34,118 nt of DNA from contig NZUJ01000036.1 of NCBI GenBank assembly GCA_002701295.1, positions 1 through 34,118 of the forward strand, given 5' to 3'. The position numbers and the translations under genes are program-made. The stretch comes from Ponticaulis sp. Lineage in GTDB: Bacteria; Pseudomonadota; Alphaproteobacteria; Caulobacterales; Hyphomonadaceae. Under the pieces are notes generated by a model that was not told the origin of the DNA, ran no database searches, and saw only the letters and a program-made list of their open reading frames with translations. Positions 7,703 through 14,421 of the stretch are shown here, one piece after another (the stretch's first letter is position 1; each line of letters opens with the position of its first letter).

Positions 7703-8875
7703 TTGGTTTCGCAAAATCGAATGGTCGTAAAGGTCGGCTCGAGTCTTCTGGTCAATGAAGAGAAGCTGACGCCTTCGTATGCGTTTATTCACGGATTGCT
7801 CGGAGACATTGCTACTCTGCGCGCTGAAGGCAAAGAAGTCGTTCTGACTTCATCTGGTTCTGTTGCTCTTGGACTGGGCATGCTTGGCGCCGATCCGGCG
7901 ACGGCAGGCGTTCAGGAGAAGCAGGCGGCAGCCGCCGTCGGCCAGCCCATGCTGTTGAACGTCTATAAGCAGATCGCGCTCGAATACGGATTCGACATCG
8001 CGCAGGTTCTGATTACGCTTGAAGATCTCGAAAATCGTCGGCGGTTCCTGAATACGCGCAACACGATTATCCGTCTTCTGGAACGCGGCATTCTGCCGAT
8101 TGTGAATGAGAACGATACGGTCACGACACAAGAAATTCGCGTCGGCGATAATGACCGGCTCGCGGCGAAGGTCGCGCAGATGCTTCAGGCGCAGGATTTG
8201 GTTATTCTGACCAGCATCGATGGTCTGTATGACCGTAACCCGGATGAAGAGGGTGCGCAGTTTGTCGAGAAAGTCGATGACGTTGCCGACTATCTCGAAG
8301 TCACAAAGTCCACGAGCTCTCTGGGCTCGGGCGGCATGATGACCAAGATGCAGGCTGCCAACATGGCGCAGAATGCGGGTTGCACGACCTATATTGCCGA
8401 AGGCACGCTCGAACGCCCGGTTACGGGCATTTTCTCCGGCGAACGTCGGTACACGGAATGTGTCGCGCAGACCGATCCTGCATCGAGCTGGTCAGTCTGG
8501 CTTACGGACCGTCTGGCTATGGCGGGCAGTATTGTTGTTCGCAGTAATCCCGCGCGTGATATCCGATCCGGAGAGATTGGTGTGCGCGCTGCAGACGTTG
8601 TGTCTATGTCCGGCGACTTCAACAAAGGTGATGTGCTGCACGTCTTTGATGAAGACGGGCATGAAGTGGCACGCGGCCTGACCAATTATGGATCCCAGGA
8701 AGCGCTCATTCTGGCGCGTCATCCAGATCTGCCGTCGAAAGAGACGCTTGGTTATGCGGCCAGTGATGTGATCATCAATCGGAAGAACCTGATTCTTCTG
8801 GAAGAGCACCATCTGCACTGGGATCAGCCCGCGGAAGAAGATGTTCTGGAGATTGGTGAGCCAAGCCAGAGCTAG
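7703..8875 (+). CDS. proB: Glutamate 5-kinase with C-terminal PUA domain
   Basis: The enzyme phosphorylates glutamate with ATP, the committed and normally proline-inhibited step of proline synthesis. From the TTG start it has 390 residues. The amino acid kinase domain shows R-M-V-V-K-V-G-S-S-L at the start, V-L-T-S-S-G-S-V-A-L-G, L-P-I-V-N-E-N-D-T-V and G-D-N-D-R-L-A-A-K-V-A, then S-L-G-S-G-G-M-M-T-K-M-Q-A-A. A PUA domain of about 80 residues follows (R-D-I-R-S-G-E-I through D-V-I-I-N-R-K-N-L). A tail of about 25 acidic and His-rich residues extends past the usual end. A longer form from ATG 7652 (407 residues) is possible but less likely. The 3' end overlaps the convergent MarR gene by 4 bases. 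Confidence 0.93.
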   Translation: MVSQNRMVVKVGSSLLVNEEKLTPSYAFIHGLLGDIATLRAEGKEVVLTSSGSVALGLGMLGADPATAGVQEKQAAAAVGQPMLLNVYKQIALEYGFDIAQVLITLEDLENRRRFLNTRNTIIRLLERGILPIVNENDTVTTQEIRVGDNDRLAAKVAQMLQAQDLVILTSIDGLYDRNPDEEGAQFVEKVDDVADYLEVTKSTSSLGSGGMMTKMQAANMAQNAGCTTYIAEGTLERPVTGIFSGERRYTECVAQTDPASSWSVWLTDRLAMAGSIVVRSNPARDIRSGEIGVRAADVVSMSGDFNKGDVLHVFDEDGHEVARGLTNYGSQEALILARHPDLPSKETLGYAASDVIINRKNLILLEEHHLHWDQPAEEDVLEIGEPSQS

Positions 8876-9345
8876 GACTCTTTCAAATCTCCGAGTTCGA
8901 GGATCGGGGCTGCGTCCAGATCCTCGGCGTCCATCATGGACGCGATGCGCTGGATGGACGCTACAAGCTGGTGGCGTTCCCAGCTTTCCAGACTATCAAA
9001 CTTTTCAATGAACCCGGCCTGTAAAAGGTCGGGCGCGGATTGCGCTTTGGCGTGACCCTCGGAAGTGAGTTCCAGATGGATGACGCGGCGATCGGTTTCG
9101 CTTCGCGTTCGAAGGATTAATCCTGCTTTCTCCAGCCGGTCGAGAATGCTGGTGACGGTCGCCTGAGACAGGTGAACCTCCCGGGCAACATTTGACGGTA
9201 TCACTGAACCTTCGGCTTCAATCACCTTCAACACCAGTAATTGCGGCGCTGTAAGGCCGACTTCACGCATCAGCTTCTTCGACTGAAGGTCGATTGCGCG
9301 GGTGATTTTACGAAAGGCGACGAGCACGTCGTGATGGTCTGACAT
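8872..9345 (-). CDS. MarR family transcriptional regulator
   Basis: From the ATG at 9343-9345 this is a 157-residue protein with a winged helix-turn-helix of MarR type. L-T-A-P-Q-L-L-V-L-K-V-I-E is helix 2, A-R-E-V-H-L-S-Q-A-T-V-T-S-I-L-D-R-L-E is the recognition region, and R-T-R-S-E-T-D-R-R-V-I-H-L-E-L-T is the wing with its conserved D-x-R. Such dimers usually repress nearby or own promoters and respond to small ligands. The frame could be extended upstream to a TTG at 9412-9414, but that codon lies inside the T-tract of a terminator, so the ATG is preferred. The start region carries a palindrome and a promoter described separately. The ligand is unknown. Confidence 0.88.
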   Translation of the reverse strand: MSDHHDVLVAFRKITRAIDLQSKKLMREVGLTAPQLLVLKVIEAEGSVIPSNVAREVHLSQATVTSILDRLEKAGLILRTRSETDRRVIHLELTSEGHAKAQSAPDLLQAGFIEKFDSLESWERHQLVASIQRIASMMDAEDLDAAPILELGDLKES

Positions 9346-9380
9346 ATTCTTAGAATAGGAAGCGTTTTGTGATTTCGCAA
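9345..9380 (-). promoter_or_regulatory. Promoter and palindromic operator of the MarR gene, probably leaderless
   Basis: On the minus strand TTGCGA (9380-9375) and TATTCT (9357-9352) are spaced by exactly 17 bases, each matching the sigma-70 hexamers at four of six positions. Seven bases after the -10 box is the A of the MarR ATG, so transcription should begin at or next to the start codon. The -10 box is one arm of a perfect 13-base palindrome, TATTCT-T-AGAATA on the plus strand at 9345-9357, a likely site for autorepression. No Shine-Dalgarno sequence is present. Confidence 0.55.
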
Positions 9381-9412
9381 ACACGTGTTGGCTGACGAAA
9401 TTGCGATCGCCC

Positions 9413-9446
9413 AAAAGAAAACCACCTCCCTGTGACAGGAGGTGGT
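9413..9446 (-). terminator. Rho-independent terminator after the S46 peptidase gene
   Basis: ACCACCTCC (9421-9429) pairs perfectly with GGAGGTGGT (9438-9446) around an 8-base loop. On the minus strand the stem is followed by TTTTCTTTT. It lies about 30 bases past the stop of the minus-strand peptidase gene. Confidence 0.85.
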
Positions 9447-9477
9447 TTCGATGGTTCAGCGACTGGGTCGTCGAGGT

Positions 9478-11655
9478 TTATTCGCTCTCGCTACCATCAA
9501 CGAGGGTCATTTCCTCGATCAGCCAGTCGGCATCTTTCACGTAGTCCATGACCCAGAGCATGTAGCGCGTATCGACATGGATCGACCGCGTCGTTTTCGG
9601 ATCAAAGTGCCAGTCAGAGTTCACGGACTCGATGGTGCCATCGAAGAGCAGGCCAACGAGTTCGCCTTTGCTGTTCAGCGTGGCTGAGCCGGAATTGCCG
9701 CCGGTGGAGTCGAGGTCAGTGAGGAAGTTCACCGGCACAGAGCCCAGCGAGTCGAGCTCATAGTCGCCATATTGCTGCGCTTCGATCAGGTCGAGCTGTT
9801 TCTGCGGCGCATCAAATGGTTCAATGCCGGAGTCTTTCTCGGTAATGCCTTCAAGTGTGGTGAACGGCAGGTACATCATGCCGTCTTTTGGCTCTCCGCC
9901 CATGACATTGCCGTAAGTGACCCGCAGGGTGGAGTTGGCATCCGGATAGGTTGCCTGACCTTCAGACTTCTGGAAGGCGATAATCGCGTCCATGTATTGC
10001 GGCTTGAGAGCCTTCAGTTCGCCGGACTGACGCTTGGATGTGGCCTCCATCTCCATCTGAGTCTCATAGAGTTCGATGGCGAGCTTCATCCATGGATCAT
10101 CGAGGGCTTCGAGCTCTTCGACACTGGCATCCATGAGGGCGAGGCGTTCATCCTGATCGGCGATCACGCTGTCTTCATAGTAAGGCGCCAGTTTGGCCGC
10201 GATTTCCGCTGCATCATAGTCAGCGCCAAGTTCAAGCGCTTCATCGAGCGCTTTCACACGCATCTCTGTTGGCGCGTCCATGTAGAACTTCAGCATGCGC
10301 GACCAGACGGCCTGATCAACAACCGGATCATAGCGACGGTCGATCCGCTGCAGACCTTGCTTGAAGAAGGTCATGTCGCGTTCCTGATACCCGCCTTCGC
10401 GATCTGCATCGGGCAGTTCTTTTTCATTGGCCAGACGATAGAGGCGGTAAGCCGCGTAAAGGAGGTCCGGGTTTGTGGCGTAGTTGTAAAAGAACTCACG
10501 CTTGTTCCGGGCGGCAATTTCCTGAGTCAGAGCGTCGAGTTCTGTGATCGCATCGCCATAGGCGGCACGTGACGCATCTGCTGCGATCCATGCATCAAGC
10601 GCCGCTTCGCGCTCTGCGCGGAGGTCCGTCAGACCAACACGGCGTGCGCCTTCGATCTGACCGCCACGGTTTTTGATGTAGTTGTTGAGGCTCGCCAGGC
10701 GGCTCTCATACTTGATGCGGGCGTCAGATCCTTCAGGTGCTGCGTCGAGAATAGTGTCGACCCATGCCTGAGAGAGTTCGATCCAGGTTGGGTAGTACCA
10801 GTCGAACACGTATTCGACCTGAACGAGGCGCTCATAGCGCGAGGTGGAGCCCGGATAGCCCGCAACCATGACGAAATCGCCGTCGTCAAGGCCGCCGGAA
10901 GACACTTTCAGCATGTGCTCTGGCTGGTAGGGAACGTTATCTTCTGAGAAGTCAGCTGGCTGGCCATCAGGACCGACATAGGCGCGATAAAAGCCCCAGT
11001 CGCCTGTGTGGCGTGGCCACATCCAGTTATCAATGTCGCCGCCATACTTGCCGATATTGTCACCATCGGCATAGACGAGGCGCACGTCACGGATTTCGAG
11101 CTGTTTGATCAGCTTGTATTGCAGGCCGCCGAAGAATTCGCCAACCCGGCAGCGGTAGCCTTCGTCTTCTTCACATTCCGAGACGATGATCTTCTTCATG
11201 GCGTCGATGGCGGCATAGCGCGTCGAACCATCCATCTCGTCTGTCAGGTCAGCAGTGATGCGATCGGAGACGTCAGTCAGCTCTGTTGTGACATAGATAC
11301 GGGTACCGGGAGCGGCAGGAAGTTCCTCGCTCATATCACCGGCAAGGAAGCCTTCCTTGAGGTAGTTGTTTTCCTCTGTTGAGTTGATCTGGATGGAGCC
11401 GCGAACACAGTGGTGGTTCGACACGACCAGACCCTGCGGCGATACAAAGCTCGCTGTACATCCACCGAGTGAGACAACAGCGCCCATTGGAAACTCGGTG
11501 AGGTCAGTCAGGTCTGCCGGGTCAAGCTCCAGGCCTTTTGCCTTCAGTTCATCTGCGATTTCCGGCAGTTGGTCGGGGGTGAACATGCCCTCAACGGCAT
11601 AGGCAGATTGCGACAGGGCCATAAGGCCTGCAGCGGCGAGCAAGATCTGTTTCAT
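9478..11655 (-). CDS. S46 family dipeptidyl peptidase (DPP7/DPP11 type)
   Basis: This 725-residue exported serine exopeptidase (signal peptide M-K-Q-I-L-L-A-A-A-G-L ending in A-Y-A at about residue 20) removes dipeptides from peptide N-termini. The family histidine is in V-V-S-N-H-H-C (residues 79-83), the aspartate region is G-G-D-I-D-N-W-M-W-P-R-H-T-G-D, and the catalytic serine is S655 in G-G-N-S-G-S. Gly673 in L-F-D-G occupies the position that is Gly in DPP7-type and Arg in DPP11-type enzymes, so hydrophobic rather than acidic P1 residues are expected. The start was set at ATG 11653-11655 because GGAG lies six bases upstream; a TTG 21 bases further upstream is less likely. It should feed peptides from environmental protein to the cell. 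Confidence 0.92.
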   Translation of the reverse strand: MKQILLAAAGLMALSQSAYAVEGMFTPDQLPEIADELKAKGLELDPADLTDLTEFPMGAVVSLGGCTASFVSPQGLVVSNHHCVRGSIQINSTEENNYLKEGFLAGDMSEELPAAPGTRIYVTTELTDVSDRITADLTDEMDGSTRYAAIDAMKKIIVSECEEDEGYRCRVGEFFGGLQYKLIKQLEIRDVRLVYADGDNIGKYGGDIDNWMWPRHTGDWGFYRAYVGPDGQPADFSEDNVPYQPEHMLKVSSGGLDDGDFVMVAGYPGSTSRYERLVQVEYVFDWYYPTWIELSQAWVDTILDAAPEGSDARIKYESRLASLNNYIKNRGGQIEGARRVGLTDLRAEREAALDAWIAADASRAAYGDAITELDALTQEIAARNKREFFYNYATNPDLLYAAYRLYRLANEKELPDADREGGYQERDMTFFKQGLQRIDRRYDPVVDQAVWSRMLKFYMDAPTEMRVKALDEALELGADYDAAEIAAKLAPYYEDSVIADQDERLALMDASVEELEALDDPWMKLAIELYETQMEMEATSKRQSGELKALKPQYMDAIIAFQKSEGQATYPDANSTLRVTYGNVMGGEPKDGMMYLPFTTLEGITEKDSGIEPFDAPQKQLDLIEAQQYGDYELDSLGSVPVNFLTDLDSTGGNSGSATLNSKGELVGLLFDGTIESVNSDWHFDPKTTRSIHVDTRYMLWVMDYVKDADWLIEEMTLVDGSESE

Positions 11656-11835
11656 GAATAGCTCCGGAATTGGCAAAACTTTTCGATGTTATTGTTTTGC
11701 GGAAACTAGACCTGTCGGCATTGATCGATCAAGCGCTTAAATATTGCGGGTTTGTAATGTGAATGGCGAATGCGACCATTCCTTCTCCGTGAAGGAGGGG
11801 AAGGTAGAATGATCAAGTCGAGTGTTCAAATGGGC

Positions 11836-12378
11836 TTAGCTGTTGTCGTAGTCAGCGCATCCGCCCGGACTGTCATTGATGATGTCGCCAACGCAGTCGT
11901 TAATCTCGTCTTCGGCCTCGTTATACAGCACGGCCAGAGCGCCGACTGTGACCACGGCGCCGCCCAGTATCAGAGACCATGTCCGGCCACCATTTGAACC
12001 TGACTCCTCATCGCCCTCGGCATACATGCGGTCATTGAGCGACAGGTACGTGATCGGTGTGTCGCTCACGCCGATATAAAAATCGCCATCAAACGTGAAG
12101 CCGAAAGACATATCCCGGGCGAAGCCTGGCCGGTCATAGGCATAGTTGAACCGGTCATCGGGGGTGTAAATGAGCGACAGACGGGATTTGTCCATCGGGT
12201 GATCGGGCGACGTGCTACCGCCAAGTGGGAATGTGAGTTTGAGTTGGATTGAGCTGCGGTCATACTCAGAAATGCCGTAATAAACGCTCTGTTCGTTTTG
12301 CAGAGCATCCTGAGCCTGCGCCTGCGCGCTGATCAGACTCACGACGCTGGCAGCTGTCAGTAAGGTGCGAAAATTCAT
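11836..12378 (-). CDS. Exported hypothetical protein with C-terminal membrane segment
   Basis: I do not recognise this 180-residue protein. It has a cleavable-looking signal (M-N-F-R-T-L-L-T-A-A-S then A-Q-A-Q-A near 18-22). A soluble part follows that is rich in aromatic and beta-strand-like segments (I-Q-L-K-L-T-F-P-L-G-G and M-S-F-G-F-T-F-D-G-D-F-Y-I-G-V), resembling outer-membrane or periplasmic beta proteins. One hydrophobic helix (W-S-L-I-L-G-G-A-V-V-T-V-G-A-L-A-V-L-Y, about 134-152) precedes an acidic tail with two cysteines. The ATG follows GGGGAAAG. It stands alone between the S46 peptidase and ccmI on the same strand, without obvious operon contact to either. Confidence 0.7.
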   Translation of the reverse strand: MNFRTLLTAASVVSLISAQAQAQDALQNEQSVYYGISEYDRSSIQLKLTFPLGGSTSPDHPMDKSRLSLIYTPDDRFNYAYDRPGFARDMSFGFTFDGDFYIGVSDTPITYLSLNDRMYAEGDEESGSNGGRTWSLILGGAVVTVGALAVLYNEAEDEINDCVGDIINDSPGGCADYDNS

Positions 12379-12458
12379 GGCTTTCCCCGCTGATGATAAG
12401 ACTCTCGTTACAACTGTTTTTAAGGCCAGATGTAACTCAGCGGATACTTGGAAGTTGA

Positions 12459-13400
12459 TTATAGTTCAAGTTCAGTTTCGAGTTGATTGAGGGCGGCAAG
12501 CGCTTCTGGATTACCATCAAAAGCGGCACGCGCGTCCGCGAGGTGGTCCGCTGCAACTTCTGACTCACCAAGAACAGTCCGTGCACGGATGAGGCGCAGC
12601 CAGCCCTGCAGATCGTCAGGATTGTCTTCGAGGCGAACGGCAAGGCCATCGACCATGCTGCGGATTTGCGCCTGCTGCTGTTCGGGCGTCATTTCGCGGA
12701 TGGAGTTCGCCATATCAGCGGCATCACCGCTCTCAATATCTGGCGCAGCCGAGGAGGGAGACTGGCTTCTGACGCGCTCAATATAGGCGCGCGCCTGTTC
12801 AATTTCCTGAACCACATTGGGATTGTTATCTGAGAGTTCGGCGGCGGTCTGGTAGGCCTCCAGCGCGTCATCAAACTTGCCCATATCCATTCGGACACGC
12901 GCCAGATAGACAAAGCCAGTCGGATCTTGCGATCCAGAGCTTTGAATGCGCTGGACCAGAAGCGCCTCGATTTCCGGAAGCGACATGTCGGCGATAGCTT
13001 GTTCTTCAGGCGTAAGCTCGCGGTTCGCCGTTGTTTGCGGGCTGTAATTCGGACTGCCGACCAGTGGGTAGAGCCCAAATGCCGAGATGGCCAACACTGC
13101 GGGAACGCCCAACTTGATCCAGATTGGCAGCGCGGGTTCTCCGCCTGCGTCATCCAGCGCGTCCAGCCGGTCGCCAAGAGCCAGAATGCGCCGTTCCATA
13201 GCGCGCTTGGCGCGTGCGGCGCCCTGTTCGTCGAGGAAGCCGGAGTCAATTTCGGCTTCGATCTGAGATAACTGGGTTTTGCTGGCGTCGAGCTCGCGAG
13301 TGATGGCCTCACGCGCGGATTCTGACGACGGACGAATAAGCGCCGGTAGAACCAAGACGACAGAGAGTCCGACCAGACCGAGTAGAATGATCCAGATCAT
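12459..13400 (-). CDS. ccmI: Cytochrome c maturation protein CcmI (CycH)
   Basis: This 313-residue inner-membrane protein chaperones apocytochrome c to the CcmFH haem ligation complex. A first membrane helix spans about 2-22 (W-I-I-L-L-G-L-V-G-L). A cytoplasmic loop carries the family pattern L-S-Q-I-E-A-E-I-D-S-G-F-L-D with R-A-K-R-A-M-E-R-R-I-L. A second membrane helix spans about 96-113, and a periplasmic tail holds TPR-like helices (Y-L-A-R-V-R-M-D-M-G-K-F-D-D-A-L-E-A-Y and W-L-R-L-I-R-A-R). Its start overlaps the ccmH stop by one base. It is the last gene of the ccmF-G-H-I cluster. Confidence 0.9.
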   Translation of the reverse strand: MIWIILLGLVGLSVVLVLPALIRPSSESAREAITRELDASKTQLSQIEAEIDSGFLDEQGAARAKRAMERRILALGDRLDALDDAGGEPALPIWIKLGVPAVLAISAFGLYPLVGSPNYSPQTTANRELTPEEQAIADMSLPEIEALLVQRIQSSGSQDPTGFVYLARVRMDMGKFDDALEAYQTAAELSDNNPNVVQEIEQARAYIERVRSQSPSSAAPDIESGDAADMANSIREMTPEQQQAQIRSMVDGLAVRLEDNPDDLQGWLRLIRARTVLGESEVAADHLADARAAFDGNPEALAALNQLETELEL

Positions 13401-13867
13401 CAGCGGTTGTCCTCTTTGTCGAGAAGTGCGGCGAGTTTTTCCTGCTCCGCCTCGGACAATGTTTCATCGCTATTGTCGACGGAACGGGAGGGTGCTTTTC
13501 GAATGGCCAGAATATACCAGGTGAGCCCCGCCAGAACGAGACAAAGCGGCCCGAACCAGAGGATCAGCGTGGCGGTTTTGAGCGGCGGTGTCATGAGAAC
13601 GAAGTCGCCATAGCGTTCCTGCATGAAAGCGCGCACCTGCTCATTGCTCTCGCCAGCCCGGACACGGGACTCCACCAGTCGGCGCATGTCTTCTGCAAGC
13701 GTGGCGTTGGAGTCTGCAATCGACTGGTTCTGACAGACAACGCAGCGCAGGGTTTTGGAGATTTCTTCGGTTCTGGCTTCAACTTCAGCGTCGCTAAGTG
13801 ATGCGTCCTGTGCAAAGGCGGGAGCTGTCAGGATGAGCGCAAAGGCGGCAATCAGTGCACGGATCAT
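13400..13867 (-). CDS. ccmH: Cytochrome c maturation protein CcmH (CcmL-type)
   Basis: This 155-residue protein has a signal peptide (cleavage after A-F-A near 19), a small periplasmic three-helix domain and one C-terminal membrane helix (L-W-F-G-P-L-C-L-V-L-A-G-L-T-W-Y). The redox motif L-R-C-V-V-C-Q (C42, C45) is intact and is used to reduce apocytochrome c cysteines before haem attachment. The cytoplasmic tail is acidic. The start overlaps the ccmG stop by four bases and the end overlaps ccmI by one, so translation is coupled. Confidence 0.93.
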   Translation of the reverse strand: MIRALIAAFALILTAPAFAQDASLSDAEVEARTEEISKTLRCVVCQNQSIADSNATLAEDMRRLVESRVRAGESNEQVRAFMQERYGDFVLMTPPLKTATLILWFGPLCLVLAGLTWYILAIRKAPSRSVDNSDETLSEAEQEKLAALLDKEDNR

Positions 13868-14403
13868 TGGACGGCTCCGCTTTTAATGGCGTCGATACGT
13901 GGCACGAATTCTGTCAGCCAGATTTCAGGCGTGATGGGGCCGACTTGCTTGTAGCGGATCTGACCCTGAGGATCGACGAGAAAGGTTTCGGGCGCACCGG
14001 TAACGCCCAGGCCGATCGCGACTTCTGAAAATTCGTCAAACCCGATCACGTCGTAAGGGTTTCCATGGCGTTGCAGCCAGTCGAGCGCATCTGTGCGTTT
14101 ATCCCGCCAATCAAGCCCGACAATATGGATCGCGTCATTGGCCTTGAGTTCCATCAGGTATGGATGCTCGACGAGGCAGGCGACACACCATGACCCGAAA
14201 ACGTTGAGAAGGAAAAAGTCGCCCTGAAGGTCGGCTGACCTTACGGGTGGTTCGCCTTCCAGAAGGCTCTCAAGTTCGAATTCAGGGACGGGTTTGTCGA
14301 TGAATTCGGAGGGCAGTTCTTTGGGATTGAGGGTCAGGCCGACCATAAGCATCACAACAAGTGCTGCGAAAATGCCAAGAGGGATGAATGCTTTCAGAGA
14401 CAC
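13864..14403 (-). CDS. ccmG: Cytochrome c biogenesis thioredoxin CcmG/DsbE
   Basis: This 179-residue thioredoxin-like protein is anchored by an N-terminal membrane helix (about 6-25) and faces the periplasm. The active site is F-G-S-W-C-V-A-C-L-V-E-H-P (C73, C76); the residue before the second cysteine is Ala where Pro is usual (W-C-V-P-C). Later family features, V-T-G-A-P-E-T-F-L-V-D and the acidic D-E-F-S-E-V loop, are present. It passes reductant from CcdA/DsbD to CcmH or apocytochrome c. It begins 18 bases after the ccmF stop. Confidence 0.93.
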   Translation of the reverse strand: MSLKAFIPLGIFAALVVMLMVGLTLNPKELPSEFIDKPVPEFELESLLEGEPPVRSADLQGDFFLLNVFGSWCVACLVEHPYLMELKANDAIHIVGLDWRDKRTDALDWLQRHGNPYDVIGFDEFSEVAIGLGVTGAPETFLVDPQGQIRYKQVGPITPEIWLTEFVPRIDAIKSGAVQ

Positions 14404-14421
14404 TGATGAAGAGCCTTGTGA

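Noticed and set aside
9346-9414. Longer MarR form starting at TTG 9412-9414
   Set aside because: The TTG is in the T-tract of the terminator for the upstream gene, lacks a ribosome site, and the added residues do not resemble a MarR N-terminus.
11776-11805. Weak hairpin CTCC-GTGAA-GGAG downstream of the unrecognised exported gene
   Set aside because: The stem is only four base pairs with poor extension and no T-run.
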